DNA of 64,000 nucleotides from Tritrichomonas musculus (GCA_039105265.1 JAPFFF010000007.1:3534001-3598000), one strand, 5' to 3'. Counted from the stretch's first letter, positions 26,643 to 36,409 are shown. Notes: generated by a model not told the origin, from the letters alone. Numbers and translations: made by a program.

Positions 26643-29405
26643 TTACTCTTTGAATACAGCTAATGTTCTTTCATCAATGATACTTGTAATGATACCAACA
26701 GTCATGCGTTTTATTTTTGATGTTATTGCTGTCTCTCCTGAAAGAACTTTCAGCTTATTGTCTTCATTATCGATAAACACCTCATCACCGATTGAATAAC
26801 ATGATGAATCATTAACGCGAACCATATAATCACCATGTGAACTAAATGTGATACATTTATTTTTGTCATCGATTCTCACACATATACCGACATATTCTTT
26901 CCATGTTCCTGATGTCTTGACACTACAAATACAATCAGTTGTATCATCAGCTGTTGATGGTTTCCATTCATCACCAACATGTTTGTAAACCTTACCTGTC
27001 ATATACACAGGAGAACCTATAACGAAATCACTAACAGAGTTCATTGATGATTCAATCGGTGAGTAATGTGTGATTGTATTTGAACCGTTTGATGTTATCT
27101 TGCCAGAAACATATAAATTTGAATCAATTGTTGTATTTCTTGCAGTACCAAACATGCTAAATGATTGAAATCTATGACCATCAACATATATAAATACTTC
27201 ACCAGTATCAGCAGTTTTTGAAGACCTATACATAAAGACAGTATTATAAGTATCATTATATCCAAATCTAAATAAAGCAAGTGTATTAGAATCAATAGAA
27301 CTAAAGAAACTTGCAATATTACTTTCGGTACTATTAATCGTTAATGACCCATCATTATTTTTTGATACATAACCCGACAAATCGACAGTTTCAGGAATTT
27401 CACTCTTCACTTGGTCAATAGCACGGGTCAATTCTGTTTTCAATACAAAGTTATCATTTACATATTTCACTGATGAAATCATATTATCGCTCACAGGTTG
27501 GTTGCTGATTAATGTGATAGACGCATCATAAATATTGGTTAGTGTATCATCCGCAGCTCTCAATGAGACGACACGTGTACCTACACGAATATCTATTGAT
27601 TCATCCCCGGAGGGGCTGAGAGCTGTCGCATCATCCCCGGTTGATTTGTATATGAGATTTGCACCATTTCGTCCAGAATACGTATATTCGGCTTCTTCAT
27701 ATGTCGCATCATCAGCATTTCGTTTGAACTTTACAATAATATTTTTGGTTGTTAATACCCTTCGTATATATTCATCTGGGATTACACAACCACTATCATT
27801 CTGCGCACATTGAATTGTGAATCGTTCTGGACTTTCATCAACAACATTCGAGTCTTTGATAAATGGTGATTCGATTTGTGCTCTAATGAAATTATATGCT
27901 ATAGGATTATTATTTCTATGTGCTGCAATATACGATACATATACAATTTGTCCATCATCATGACGCCATATTATTCTATCAATGCGTTTGCCATTGCTAT
28001 CATACCCGTCCATGCTATCAAAAGTGCTAGTAGAACCATTTGGTTTAAATACTACATCAATATGCATTATATCATCATCTTGATTATCACCCCAATTAAC
28101 ATCAAATACCAAATGAACTCCAGCATTGGGTAGCTTAGGGGTAATATATGCACCCTCAGATAATTTTGCTGGATATTCAATATTCAATTCAGTTCCGTAT
28201 AATGCAGTATTCAATGCAGATTCATTAACCAAATCAGTTGGAATTGTTGGTATATCTGTTTTCAATGCATACTTATCTAATTCATAAGCCAATTCATCTT
28301 CATCAACAAACTTCTCATCAGCTTGTGCACTGGTATAATACGGTGTCAAGTCAACTGGTTCTGGTATATCCGTCTTCAATGCATAAGTGTTCGACACATA
28401 TCTAGCTGAATAAGCGTTTCTGTCTGTTGGTTCGATAGTTTTGGTAATTGAACACGATAAAACTTCCGGTGTTTCGCCAGTTCCTGGATTGATTAATTCA
28501 TGGCTGTCATACAAAAACCAAATACTTGAATCACTTCCGTCGATATGCATTATCTGAGAGGGTAGATTATCATCATCGTCATTGTACGAATAGTCTACAT
28601 GAACATAATGACCCGTATAAAAACTGTCTGATGAAACAATATCCAACCCGTATTGCTCAATCAGTTCATGATATGTGTTGTAATCCAAATCAGGAATTGT
28701 ATTATTGACGATTTCAAATTGAATTGTTGTTTGCCCCTCAATAATCTCTGGGAGGTCTTCTTTTGGAACATATCGTTCGGCACAAACATCCAAAGCCGCC
28801 TGAAGAGCTTCATTAGCTACCATATTTGTTAAACACATTGATACTTGGGCTGATAATGGTTTAACATCATCAGCCATCAATTTCTGGAAAACTTCTTCTG
28901 GCAATTGTTCCTTTGGGTTCAATTGCAACTCATTATTTTTGAGTATCTCTGGTATATCTGTTTTCAATGCATATTTACCTTCAGCGACTGTTTTCGTTTC
29001 ATACTTATCTAATTCATAAGCCAATTCATCCTCATCAACAAACTTCTCATCAGCTTGTGCACTAGTATAATACGGTGTCAAATCAATTGGTTCAGGTATA
29101 TCACTCTTCAATGCATATCCTTTTAATGATTCATTTATTTTTGTCGTCAACGATTCTTCATTAATCAAGTCATCAGGTATATCAGTTGATAAAGCGTAAT
29201 TGTTGATAACATAATCACGCAATCCGTTAACAGCTTCATTCAATTGTTCCTCTGTGATTCCATGACCGTTTGAACCTCCTACGTTTCCGTTCGATGAATC
29301 ACCTTTGATAACATAATTATCGACATATCTTTTGATGTATTCGTTAATTAATCCGTCAATAGTATTTGTTTTTGTTACGTGACCGCTCTGCTCGATCGTA
29401 AACAT
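26643..29405 (-). CDS. Fibre-like, probable receptor-binding protein (B)
   Basis: 920 residues from the ATG at 29405. A short conserved N-terminus (MFTIEQSG) suitable for capsid anchoring; a shaft of irregular repeats around YALKTDIPE and LTPYYTSAQADEKFVDED like phage tail fibres; two beta-rich blocks (about 215-330 and 390-620); and a conserved C-terminal knob (GSPVYMTGKVY, CICSVK.SGTWKEYVGICVRID, GDEVFIDN). Blocks in the middle are nearly identical in DNA to the C fibre. It starts 21 bp from the divergent 854-residue gene. Function as a fibre is inference from repeats and layout. Confidence 0.7.
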   Translation of the reverse strand: MFTIEQSGHVTKTNTIDGLINEYIKRYVDNYVIKGDSSNGNVGGSNGHGITEEQLNEAVNGLRDYVINNYALSTDIPDDLINEESLTTKINESLKGYALKSDIPEPIDLTPYYTSAQADEKFVDEDELAYELDKYETKTVAEGKYALKTDIPEILKNNELQLNPKEQLPEEVFQKLMADDVKPLSAQVSMCLTNMVANEALQAALDVCAERYVPKEDLPEIIEGQTTIQFEIVNNTIPDLDYNTYHELIEQYGLDIVSSDSFYTGHYVHVDYSYNDDDDNLPSQIMHIDGSDSSIWFLYDSHELINPGTGETPEVLSCSITKTIEPTDRNAYSARYVSNTYALKTDIPEPVDLTPYYTSAQADEKFVDEDELAYELDKYALKTDIPTIPTDLVNESALNTALYGTELNIEYPAKLSEGAYITPKLPNAGVHLVFDVNWGDNQDDDIMHIDVVFKPNGSTSTFDSMDGYDSNGKRIDRIIWRHDDGQIVYVSYIAAHRNNNPIAYNFIRAQIESPFIKDSNVVDESPERFTIQCAQNDSGCVIPDEYIRRVLTTKNIIVKFKRNADDATYEEAEYTYSGRNGANLIYKSTGDDATALSPSGDESIDIRVGTRVVSLRAADDTLTNIYDASITLISNQPVSDNMISSVKYVNDNFVLKTELTRAIDQVKSEIPETVDLSGYVSKNNDGSLTINSTESNIASFFSSIDSNTLALFRFGYNDTYNTVFMYRSSKTADTGEVFIYVDGHRFQSFSMFGTARNTTIDSNLYVSGKITSNGSNTITHYSPIESSMNSVSDFVIGSPVYMTGKVYKHVGDEWKPSTADDTTDCICSVKTSGTWKEYVGICVRIDDKNKCITFSSHGDYMVRVNDSSCYSIGDEVFIDNEDNKLKVLSGETAITSKIKRMTVGIITSIIDERTLAVFKE
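27605..27615. repeat. Hairpin in B fibre gene
   Basis: CCCC-GGA-GGGG. The C fibre has CCCC-TCT-GGGG at the corresponding place (47870-47880) in a locally longer segment, one of the few differences in an otherwise nearly identical block. Confidence 0.55.
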
Positions 29406-29426
29406 CAATTTATTAGAAACTAAACA

Positions 29427-31991
29427 ATGTCAAAACAAGATAAAAATAATTCATCTGATAGCTTTGAATTAGATTTAAGTGGTAATATTGATGATGATTC
29501 TGTATTTGATAGTGAGGTATCTAAACCTGATGATGATGATGATGAACTAGAGGACCCGATAGATTATTTTAAGAAAACGTTTCTCAGTACATACAAACTA
29601 GAACACCCCAATGATTTAATTAATTTGTTGTATCAAATACAAAACAATGAATATACAGGAAGAGGTGTCGGAAAGATTCGTGAAATGAAAGTTAAGTTTC
29701 GACGATTTGTTTCATTGATGAACAAAATCAATGCAGGAATTAAAAGTAAAGGTAATCAATTCATTAGTTTAAGAGAGTACACAACAGATAAAAAAAGTCT
29801 TGATACAATCATCAATTACTTTAATATTGTTGTCAACGATGATTTAAATTATAGCTCTGATGGTTTTCGTTCATCACCCATCAAACCTCCGCGAAAGCAT
29901 CATACACCACAAACCACCAAAGGAAGAAGAAAGAGAACAAGCATACATGAACCAACACCTGACAGCAGTAAACGAAGAACACCAAGAAGAAAACGCATAA
30001 CTCCGAGTGATTCTGATGAATTACTGAATACAAGTTTTTTGGAGCAAGATGATTCACTACCATCAATATCATTTAACTTCCCAGAATTAGAAGAAGAGGA
30101 GGAAGATAACCTATCAGCCTTGTTGTTATCTCCTTATGATTTGGTAGATGATGACATTGAATTGCTCAAACAATTAGGCTATAATCAACCATGGCTCAAT
30201 GTACTACCAAGATGTTATGAAGCAGCAAAGAAACCACAAAACAAACTTGATGAACAAGCAAAGGAAAACGTTGATGCATTACATCAAATACTTGAAACTA
30301 TCAGAGACAAGATGAAGAGAAACATTGATATAACCAATGAACGAAAATCAATTACAGGCTTATCATCATTCTTCAGAGTGTTTGACACAATCATTAATAA
30401 AAAACCTATCAAAGGCTCTGATGTCATACAACCAATCAAACCACCATCAATGAAACCAATCCCATTTGTGAAACCAAATGATGTTGTTAATAATTTTTCA
30501 GCATCTAAAAGAGTCATGACAGACGCAGACGATTTTTCGCAGTCATTTGTTTTCGATAGAGAAGATGGTGATGACCTCAATCAAACATTCACTGAATACG
30601 CTCAACAAGCAAATAAACCAAAGAAGCATGGCAAGTTCATTGATGGTGATAAAGTTGAATTTAATCAAAAAATATTTAAACCTGGAAATCCATTTGCACA
30701 AAAAATAACCGATGATGAAATCAATGCTTTAATTAAAAATGCTAAAGCAGCAACAGTAAGAGGTAAGCGTGAGGACAGAGATGCCCCAACCGTTCTTGAA
30801 AACATCGATAGAGATTTCACAAACCTTAACATTCAATCACCCGCCAAGAGTTCAACATACTATAAACAAAACTTCCTTGATTTAATCATTAATGGTAATT
30901 ATAGAATCAAATACATTCCTGCCGCCTCAACCAGAGACCAAGCAACAATATACTGTCATACACATCTTGACCAAGACGGAAAGCCAAAATATCGTTTACT
31001 TCCTACAAACGCTATGGACCCAAATGGTGAAACAATAACAGACCTGAACGGAGATAAGATTGATGATATTGTATTAGTTGATAAGAAAGGCGTGCCACAA
31101 ATCATAAACGGATATAAACTTGTATTTGCTTCTCCTTATAAGAAAGTATGGAAGACAGTTGTCAAATCAGCAGAAGAAAGGAAAGCTAAACCGTTCAATG
31201 TTTGGCTCAATGAACAATTCAATAAATCAAAGGATTCCGTAGATTGGGAGAAAGGTGAATATATTATTAATCCAAATGAAACCATCCAGAAATATACAGA
31301 ATTCTATCACAATGAACTCGGTTTGGGTAAGCCAAAAGTCAGCAAACGATTAAGTCCTTCATCATATTGGTCAAGCTATTTCGCAAAGGTTTGGAAAGTC
31401 TTCTGGCAATTATTCCCACAATACAAACCATTAACAAGAATCATTTCATACCTTTCAGTTTCAAATGTACTGTTTTGTATTTACTTTGATAACAATGTCA
31501 AGAAAGAGATTGAAAAAGGCGGTCAGCCAATGAATTACATTCAATGGTTGGCATGGAAGAAAATCAACAAATCAAAGTACAATCAAATGATTGGTAAGCG
31601 AATGACAACATTCATCAATAATTTGTCAAAGGTCATTAACTTTGAAAGCGGTGAATTCAATCCTAATAGAAGTGCTTGGGAAGGAATGCCAATCGCTTTC
31701 ATTCAATCAATGGAATCATTGATACTATCATACTTAGTAAATGTCAGTATGAATGACAAGCAGAGACCCCAAAAACTGGCTGAAAAGACTCAATTAGCTG
31801 CTGAAATACCAACAGAAGAGATAAGAGAAAATAAAGAAGAATATAATCGAATAATCAATAACTTGATTGATAAAATCTATGGTCAACAATGTGGATATCT
31901 CGAATATAAGGAAAAACTAAATGCACAGAAGAAAGACCAATTAAGTAATGTAAACAGATACGATATTGATATATTTCAAGAAGAAGCATGA
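29427..31991 (+). CDS. Large protein with calcium-loop-like motif (B)
   Basis: 854 residues. An acidic N-terminus (DDDDELED), a basic Ser/Thr/Arg-rich tract (about 145-195), helical middle, and a conserved C-terminal half from about 470: NFLDLIINGNYRIKYIPAA, then DLNGDKIDDIVLVDKKGVP, an EF-hand/FG-GAP-like loop (about 535-555), GYKLVFASPYKKVWKT, and an all-helical end. C homologue at 43278 shares this half strongly but not the N-terminus. Its size and divergent pairing with the fibre gene suggest a virion protein; unrecognised family. Confidence 0.7.
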   Translation: MSKQDKNNSSDSFELDLSGNIDDDSVFDSEVSKPDDDDDELEDPIDYFKKTFLSTYKLEHPNDLINLLYQIQNNEYTGRGVGKIREMKVKFRRFVSLMNKINAGIKSKGNQFISLREYTTDKKSLDTIINYFNIVVNDDLNYSSDGFRSSPIKPPRKHHTPQTTKGRRKRTSIHEPTPDSSKRRTPRRKRITPSDSDELLNTSFLEQDDSLPSISFNFPELEEEEEDNLSALLLSPYDLVDDDIELLKQLGYNQPWLNVLPRCYEAAKKPQNKLDEQAKENVDALHQILETIRDKMKRNIDITNERKSITGLSSFFRVFDTIINKKPIKGSDVIQPIKPPSMKPIPFVKPNDVVNNFSASKRVMTDADDFSQSFVFDREDGDDLNQTFTEYAQQANKPKKHGKFIDGDKVEFNQKIFKPGNPFAQKITDDEINALIKNAKAATVRGKREDRDAPTVLENIDRDFTNLNIQSPAKSSTYYKQNFLDLIINGNYRIKYIPAASTRDQATIYCHTHLDQDGKPKYRLLPTNAMDPNGETITDLNGDKIDDIVLVDKKGVPQIINGYKLVFASPYKKVWKTVVKSAEERKAKPFNVWLNEQFNKSKDSVDWEKGEYIINPNETIQKYTEFYHNELGLGKPKVSKRLSPSSYWSSYFAKVWKVFWQLFPQYKPLTRIISYLSVSNVLFCIYFDNNVKKEIEKGGQPMNYIQWLAWKKINKSKYNQMIGKRMTTFINNLSKVINFESGEFNPNRSAWEGMPIAFIQSMESLILSYLVNVSMNDKQRPQKLAEKTQLAAEIPTEEIRENKEEYNRIINNLIDKIYGQQCGYLEYKEKLNAQKKDQLSNVNRYDIDIFQEEA

Positions 31992-32044
31992 ATCAGAGAA
32001 TAAAAATAAATGAAATGATATTCATTGAATCATGTTGATTGCTT

Positions 32045-32575
32045 TTATTTTTGTTCACTCATTTTGCGTTTTGGTCTTCGATGTTTGGATGTGTTGAGTC
32101 TACGTGTTGGACTCAAATCAGCATCAAACGGAGTGATTTCAGTTTTATCAAGTGATTCATCGGTGTTTCTCAATTGATTCCAATACCTCGAATCATTCCA
32201 AATCATCGACGGTGAAGGAGGGTTTGGTTGTTGAATGAATGATGATTTGATTCTGTTGATTCGTTGTTTAGCTTTTATTGAATCAACTTGTCTTTGTTTT
32301 TCTTTGGCATATACTTCATATATTGGGTCATCTTGTAATTGCTCAAATAACTTCTCTCTTATTCGAACTCTTCTTTCGAGAGCAGGATGTTGTTTAAATG
32401 TTGGTGGCGGGCTTCTTATGTTTCTGAATTTGCGAGGAATATAATAATCACATGTCGGGGGTGGTCCTTCAGTGATGTTAACGAATTTTGGTGTGTTTGG
32501 ATAGTATTCAGGTGGTTTATATGATGAAGGTCCAAAAAAAGCTTCAAACACTGGAGGTGAATGATTGTTATTCAT
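32045..32575 (-). CDS. Pro-rich basic protein (B)
   Basis: 176 residues. A Pro/Tyr-rich N-terminus (SSYKPPEYYPNTP, GPPPTCDYYIP), a helical basic middle (ALERRVRIREKLFEQL, KEKQRQVDSIKAKQRINRIK) and a basic tail (KHRRPKRKMSEQK) that could bind DNA. No homologue seen in C, which has the Pro-rich 487-residue gene in a comparable place. Possibly a core DNA-condensing protein; speculative. Confidence 0.6.
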   Translation of the reverse strand: MNNNHSPPVFEAFFGPSSYKPPEYYPNTPKFVNITEGPPPTCDYYIPRKFRNIRSPPPTFKQHPALERRVRIREKLFEQLQDDPIYEVYAKEKQRQVDSIKAKQRINRIKSSFIQQPNPPSPSMIWNDSRYWNQLRNTDESLDKTEITPFDADLSPTRRLNTSKHRRPKRKMSEQK

Positions 32576-32582
32576 TTTGAAT

Positions 32583-32933
32583 TCAATAAATTAATAAGCA
32601 ACTGAATATAAATGATTCAGGTTCAATAACGTTTCCTTTCATGTCTGTGAACCATAAATGATATTCTTTTTTTGTGTTGTTCAGACACTCATATTTCCTG
32701 TATTTCGTTTGTCTTCTGTTGGCAAGCATTATGAAATGGTCGCAGAAAGGCATGAATTCAACGATATCTGAATGAACCATCAAATCACCAACAATATGTT
32801 GATTGACAACAGCCCCACAATACTGAACAACAATGTACTTCTTGTTGCGACTATAAACGAAATCATCAGGAAGAATAAAATCTTTTGATTGTGTGTGATA
32901 GTATCGTTTTGTGATTTGTTGTTTAGCTTTCAT
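32583..32933 (-). CDS. Candidate single jelly-roll minor capsid protein (B)
   Basis: 116 residues from the ATG at 32933 that overlaps the end of the integrase gene. Strongly beta-patterned: YYHTQSKDFILPDDFVYSRN, KYIVVQYCGAVVNQ, DLMVHSDIVEF, HFIMLANRRQTKYRKYE, and a C-terminal LWFTDMKGNVIEPESFIFSCLLIY. The ending, 'WFTD..G..I....F.L...L', resembles small jelly-roll/penton-type proteins of Polintons and adintoviruses. C homologue at 41450, also directly after integrase. Assignment as penton-like is inference. Confidence 0.6.
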   Translation of the reverse strand: MKAKQQITKRYYHTQSKDFILPDDFVYSRNKKYIVVQYCGAVVNQHIVGDLMVHSDIVEFMPFCDHFIMLANRRQTKYRKYECLNNTKKEYHLWFTDMKGNVIEPESFIFSCLLIY

Positions 32934-34038
32934 TTTGCGTTTTATAAGCCAAAAAGAATATTTTATAATCATCATTCAAATCATCTATTGATGAACAAAC
33001 ATATTTTGTGTACATGATTGGTACAGTTATTATTGTTTTATTCTTCCGTGTTTTGTTAGTTTGACGCAAAGGATTTAATAGTTTACATTTAACGTTTCCA
33101 GACTCATAGCAAATGAATTCAGCGAGTTCATTGAACACTCTTCTTCGCTTTTCATGTTTCTTTTCTGTTTTTCCGTAATCGGTGTGAATGAGTATTATAT
33201 TTTTGGGTTTATATGATAGAAGACCTTTAAATCGTTGTTTTTGTTGAATCTCTTTCAATTGCATTGATTTCGCTCTTATGTATTGCCATTCAAGGTCGCG
33301 GTCATCTTGCATCTGTTGAGGTGTTAGATAAATGTATTTTGATTGTCGTTTGTCAAGGTATTCATCAGTTTCTTCATCAAATGATGTGTATAAAGGATTC
33401 AATAAGCGAAGAGATGAATGAGGCGTGTTATTGTACCATTCAACCATTTGTTGCATCAATACATTGTTTGTCATTCGTTGTTGTGATTGACCAAAAGCAT
33501 TTCTTAATGTTCTGATTACTGCATCAACACATTTATGTGCATTCGTGAAAGGTGAATCATCAATGATTAACTTTATTTTGTTAGGAGCTTTGAATTTAAT
33601 TGATGGTTTGTCTGATTGATATCGCTCTTTACCGTTGCAATAACTTTTGAATGCATTTGATATGAAAGCCTTTTCACCATCACATTTAATTGTTTCGATT
33701 CTGATATTCCTTTTATTGACTAGTTTATCAATTACTTTGATTACATACAACTCAGATTTGTAATCAATTGGTTCAACAATTAAGTATTTGGTGTTTACAT
33801 TGATTAGGACGAGATAAGCTTTGTTTAATGCAAACATTATATCGATTTCGTACGCATACGGTTCAAATGAGAAGTCTGGTTTTGATAGTTTCTTTACTGT
33901 TTTCAATTGGTAATCTGGTATATAGGGCTCTGTTTTAATGTTTGTGTCTTTGATGTATTTGTATTTAGATTTGAAAGGATAATTGATTGATTCTTTGTAG
34001 CTGCGTGCACTCGCTTCATCTTCGATGTATTCATTCAT
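32923..34038 (-). CDS. Retrovirus-like integrase (B)
   Basis: 371 residues from ATG 34038 (MNEYIEDEASARSYK). RNase H-fold integrase core: YEIDIMF (first acidic position, about 65), VNTKYLIVEPI, IKCDGE (second, about 140), HKCVDAVIRTLRNAFG (third region, about 195), MVEWYNNTPHSSL, then a C-terminal domain with KTEKKHEKRRRVF and TITVPIMYTKYV. Inserts the element and makes the 6-bp duplications seen here. C homologue at 40088. The box TTTATTTTTG lies 8 bases upstream. Confidence 0.9.
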   Translation of the reverse strand: MNEYIEDEASARSYKESINYPFKSKYKYIKDTNIKTEPYIPDYQLKTVKKLSKPDFSFEPYAYEIDIMFALNKAYLVLINVNTKYLIVEPIDYKSELYVIKVIDKLVNKRNIRIETIKCDGEKAFISNAFKSYCNGKERYQSDKPSIKFKAPNKIKLIIDDSPFTNAHKCVDAVIRTLRNAFGQSQQRMTNNVLMQQMVEWYNNTPHSSLRLLNPLYTSFDEETDEYLDKRQSKYIYLTPQQMQDDRDLEWQYIRAKSMQLKEIQQKQRFKGLLSYKPKNIILIHTDYGKTEKKHEKRRRVFNELAEFICYESGNVKCKLLNPLRQTNKTRKNKTIITVPIMYTKYVCSSIDDLNDDYKIFFLAYKTQNES

Positions 34039-34046
34039 TTGAATTG

Positions 34047-34056
34047 CAAAAATAAA
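34047..34056 (-). promoter_or_regulatory. TTTATTTTTG box before B integrase
   Basis: Perfect box on the minus strand, 8 bases before the ATG at 34038. It supports that start over upstream in-frame codons. Confidence 0.55.
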
Positions 34057-34070
34057 GCATTCATTTATGA

Positions 34071-34100
34071 AGGAACTCTGTTCCCTTTTGCAAAGCAAAA
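34071..34100. repeat. Tandem hairpins between B capsid and integrase genes
   Basis: GGAAC-TCT-GTTCC (34072-34084) followed by TTTTGC-AAA-GCAAAA (34086-34100). Another example of the paired small hairpins seen in E, C and the B polymerase. It could also act as a transcript end for the capsid gene. Confidence 0.65.
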
Positions 34101-34125
34101 TGATTATTTAATGAAATCAATTCAT

Positions 34126-36069
34126 TTATTCATTTGCTTGACTTCCTTTTGGTGTTTCATCATCAACATATTCTAAACCTTCGAGTGATAGTTTAAAGTA
34201 AGAGTCCCTAGTTATCCATAATTGAGTTGGTGGTGGTCTGGTGATGGTTCCATCTGGCTCAACAACATTGTAATATGTATCATCAGCTCCTGTATAGATA
34301 GGCATTCCATTAACTTGTATTTGTACGTTTCCAAATCCCCCATCAAGTCCGTCATAACAATATCCTGCGCTTGCTCGTTCAGTTTGAATGTTGAAAACAA
34401 ATGATGTTGCATCACTGATTGTGTTGTTGTATCTCTTACCGTTCGCGTCATTCTTTGGCATTGTCATCGAATCCTCAAATTCCTTTGTGCATGAAAGAGT
34501 GATTGCATCTAAATCACCAGCTGTTAATTGATTTTCAAAGAATCGTGCACCAATAGTTGAAACGTTTTCGTCTGGGAAGTTCTTTCCACCAATATTCAAG
34601 AAACAGTTTTGATAAACTGGGTTTTCAAAGACAGTTAAATCATTATGATGCTTTGGAAACATGATTGATAAATTAGTTGCATTGATTAATGGGATATTCA
34701 ATGTTGACTTGATTCCGTTTGCTGCTGGAGCGATTGGGAAAGCATGATAATCAACTTTTTGTGAAGGAATGATTAAACCTTGTCTTAAAATGTCTTCAAT
34801 TCCTTGTCTTGTAGCTTCACAAACACCAAAGCCTTGCATATTAGATTTACAAGCTGTGATTGTCATTCGATTAACAGTTAATGTTGCTGTTTGTTTTGAA
34901 TAATGAGCACTCATCAACTTGTTGGCTTCAGTTTTAGATACAAAGTTAACGTAAACATGACCTGCATGTGATGGTTGAGGTAATTTACCATGTTCTTTGG
35001 TATAATGGGCTTGACAAATTGCTTTATTATCATCAGTCTTTTCAATTCCAAGTTCAGTAAATTCATCATCAGTAAAGCTAAATATTAATGAACAATTTTC
35101 AATCAGTTCATCGAAATCACCTCCAGATGCAGATACGTATTGTTCTCTAACTTCATACTTCAATTGATATTTAGTTGGTGTTGGTTCAGGTGATGGTGGG
35201 TCTGGATTGTCTCCAGGTCCTGGTATCACAGCTTGATTACCGATTTGTGTGAATTGATGTTTGAGGTGTCCTCGTGCCTTGATTTCCTTTAGTCTGTTTA
35301 ATTCTTCCATCGATATTGAATCATTATCTTCAAGAAATACTTTTGCTTCAGCAACTGTGTAAGGGTCTAATACTGCCCAAACAAGACCAGCTGGACTAAC
35401 TTGAAAACGAATTGATAAATCACCAATGATTCCATTAGGGAATAAATCAAATGCTTGTAATGCGAGCAAATCATCAAAAGGAACATTCAAATCAAATTCA
35501 ACTTCACTTCTTCCTGTGTTCTTAAATGAATTCAAGTTGACATAAGCTCCTGCATGTGTCTGTGAATAGTTGCTAATGTTTTCCCACAATGAATGAACGA
35601 ATCTGCGACGTTTCTTCTCGGCTTCTGGTTTAACTGAAGAATATAAGAAGCCCTCACGAATGCATTCATTCTGTTGGTATCCGACATTGACATTATTATG
35701 AAGAATCTCTAACCTGTCAAACAACTGGTTTGATGATTTGAAACCGACAAACAGTTTGTACAAGTTGTTGGGGTCATTGATTTCATTTAATTTACTCATA
35801 TCTGTGTTCAATGATAAATCTAATTTAACGTGAAATGTTAAGAAACCTTTATCAATATCACTTACGAAATGGTCAGGATGTGTTAAACTTATTTGCGAAT
35901 ATTGACCGGCTGTAAACGGTGCCGGTTGGTCATGACAGTCAACAGTTCTAAATGAAAATGAACGTGTACCGTCATTGACATTAATCATGTTTCTCATCTC
36001 TTCAAATGCATGAAGAACGTTTCCTGTTTCAGTGCGAAGATTATGGGCTCTCTCGTTTCTGTATAACAT
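34126..36069 (-). CDS. Major capsid protein, double jelly-roll (B)
   Basis: 647 residues, complete. N-terminus MLYRNERAHNLRTETGN; first jelly-roll with RSFSFRTVDCHDQPAPF, YSQISLTHPDHFV, GFLTFHVKLDL, LFPNGIIGDLSIRFQVSPAGLVW (in parts); a P-rich loop (PGPGDNPDPPSPEPTP, about 285-300); second jelly-roll with GHVYVNFVSKTEANKL, NIGGKNFPDENVSTIGARFFE, FVFNIQTERASAGYCYDG. Matches the Polinton PY capsid family, whose trimers form the particle shell. Divergent from the MGVGIF gene with 49 bases between starts. Confidence 0.9.
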   Translation of the reverse strand: MLYRNERAHNLRTETGNVLHAFEEMRNMINVNDGTRSFSFRTVDCHDQPAPFTAGQYSQISLTHPDHFVSDIDKGFLTFHVKLDLSLNTDMSKLNEINDPNNLYKLFVGFKSSNQLFDRLEILHNNVNVGYQQNECIREGFLYSSVKPEAEKKRRRFVHSLWENISNYSQTHAGAYVNLNSFKNTGRSEVEFDLNVPFDDLLALQAFDLFPNGIIGDLSIRFQVSPAGLVWAVLDPYTVAEAKVFLEDNDSISMEELNRLKEIKARGHLKHQFTQIGNQAVIPGPGDNPDPPSPEPTPTKYQLKYEVREQYVSASGGDFDELIENCSLIFSFTDDEFTELGIEKTDDNKAICQAHYTKEHGKLPQPSHAGHVYVNFVSKTEANKLMSAHYSKQTATLTVNRMTITACKSNMQGFGVCEATRQGIEDILRQGLIIPSQKVDYHAFPIAPAANGIKSTLNIPLINATNLSIMFPKHHNDLTVFENPVYQNCFLNIGGKNFPDENVSTIGARFFENQLTAGDLDAITLSCTKEFEDSMTMPKNDANGKRYNNTISDATSFVFNIQTERASAGYCYDGLDGGFGNVQIQVNGMPIYTGADDTYYNVVEPDGTITRPPPTQLWITRDSYFKLSLEGLEYVDDETPKGSQANE

Positions 36070-36118
36070 TTATGATTGAATAAAAAGGAAATAAAACACT
36101 TTTATCATTAATTAAATT

Positions 36119-36373
36119 ATGGGTGTCGGTATATTCAACAAAATCAAGAACGCATTTAAATCAATTGGCGGTAAAGTTAAATCATTTGCTCAGAAAGCAG
36201 TTAAAGCAATTCCAAAAGTTGTTGATGTTGGAAAGCAAATCATGGACAGAGTTAAACCGATTACACAATTCATTCCTGGTGTTGGTCAGGTTGTTGACGC
36301 AATTGATACAGGTTTAAATGTTGCTGACAGAGTTGGGAGATTTGGTAAATCAATACTGAATGAAGTTAAATGA
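36119..36373 (+). CDS. Myristoylation-type amphipathic small protein (B)
   Basis: 84 residues. MGVGIFNKI is a plausible N-myristoylation signal (Gly 2). An amphipathic basic stretch (KIKNAFKSIGGKVKSFAQK) and a hydrophobic Gly/Val-rich segment (ITQFIPGVGQVVDAIDTG) follow. The layout resembles membrane-lytic minor virion proteins such as adenovirus pVI by analogy only. C homologue at 38775. Placed next to the capsid gene in both elements, suggesting a virion role in membrane penetration. Confidence 0.65.
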   Translation: MGVGIFNKIKNAFKSIGGKVKSFAQKAVKAIPKVVDVGKQIMDRVKPITQFIPGVGQVVDAIDTGLNVADRVGRFGKSILNEVK

Positions 36374-36409
36374 AAAACAATGAAAAATAATGATTTAAAT
36401 TGAATATAA

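Noticed and set aside
26643-29405. Bacterial prophage interpretation, from fibre, KilA-N and HNH genes
   Set aside because: Protein-primed PolB with retroviral-like integrase, double jelly-roll capsid, 6-bp duplications and lack of Shine-Dalgarno sequences point to eukaryotic Polintons.
32923-34038. Retrotransposon or retrovirus origin for the integrase
   Set aside because: No reverse transcriptase, gag or LTR anywhere near; the gene lies with PolB, ATPase and capsid genes, which defines a Polinton.
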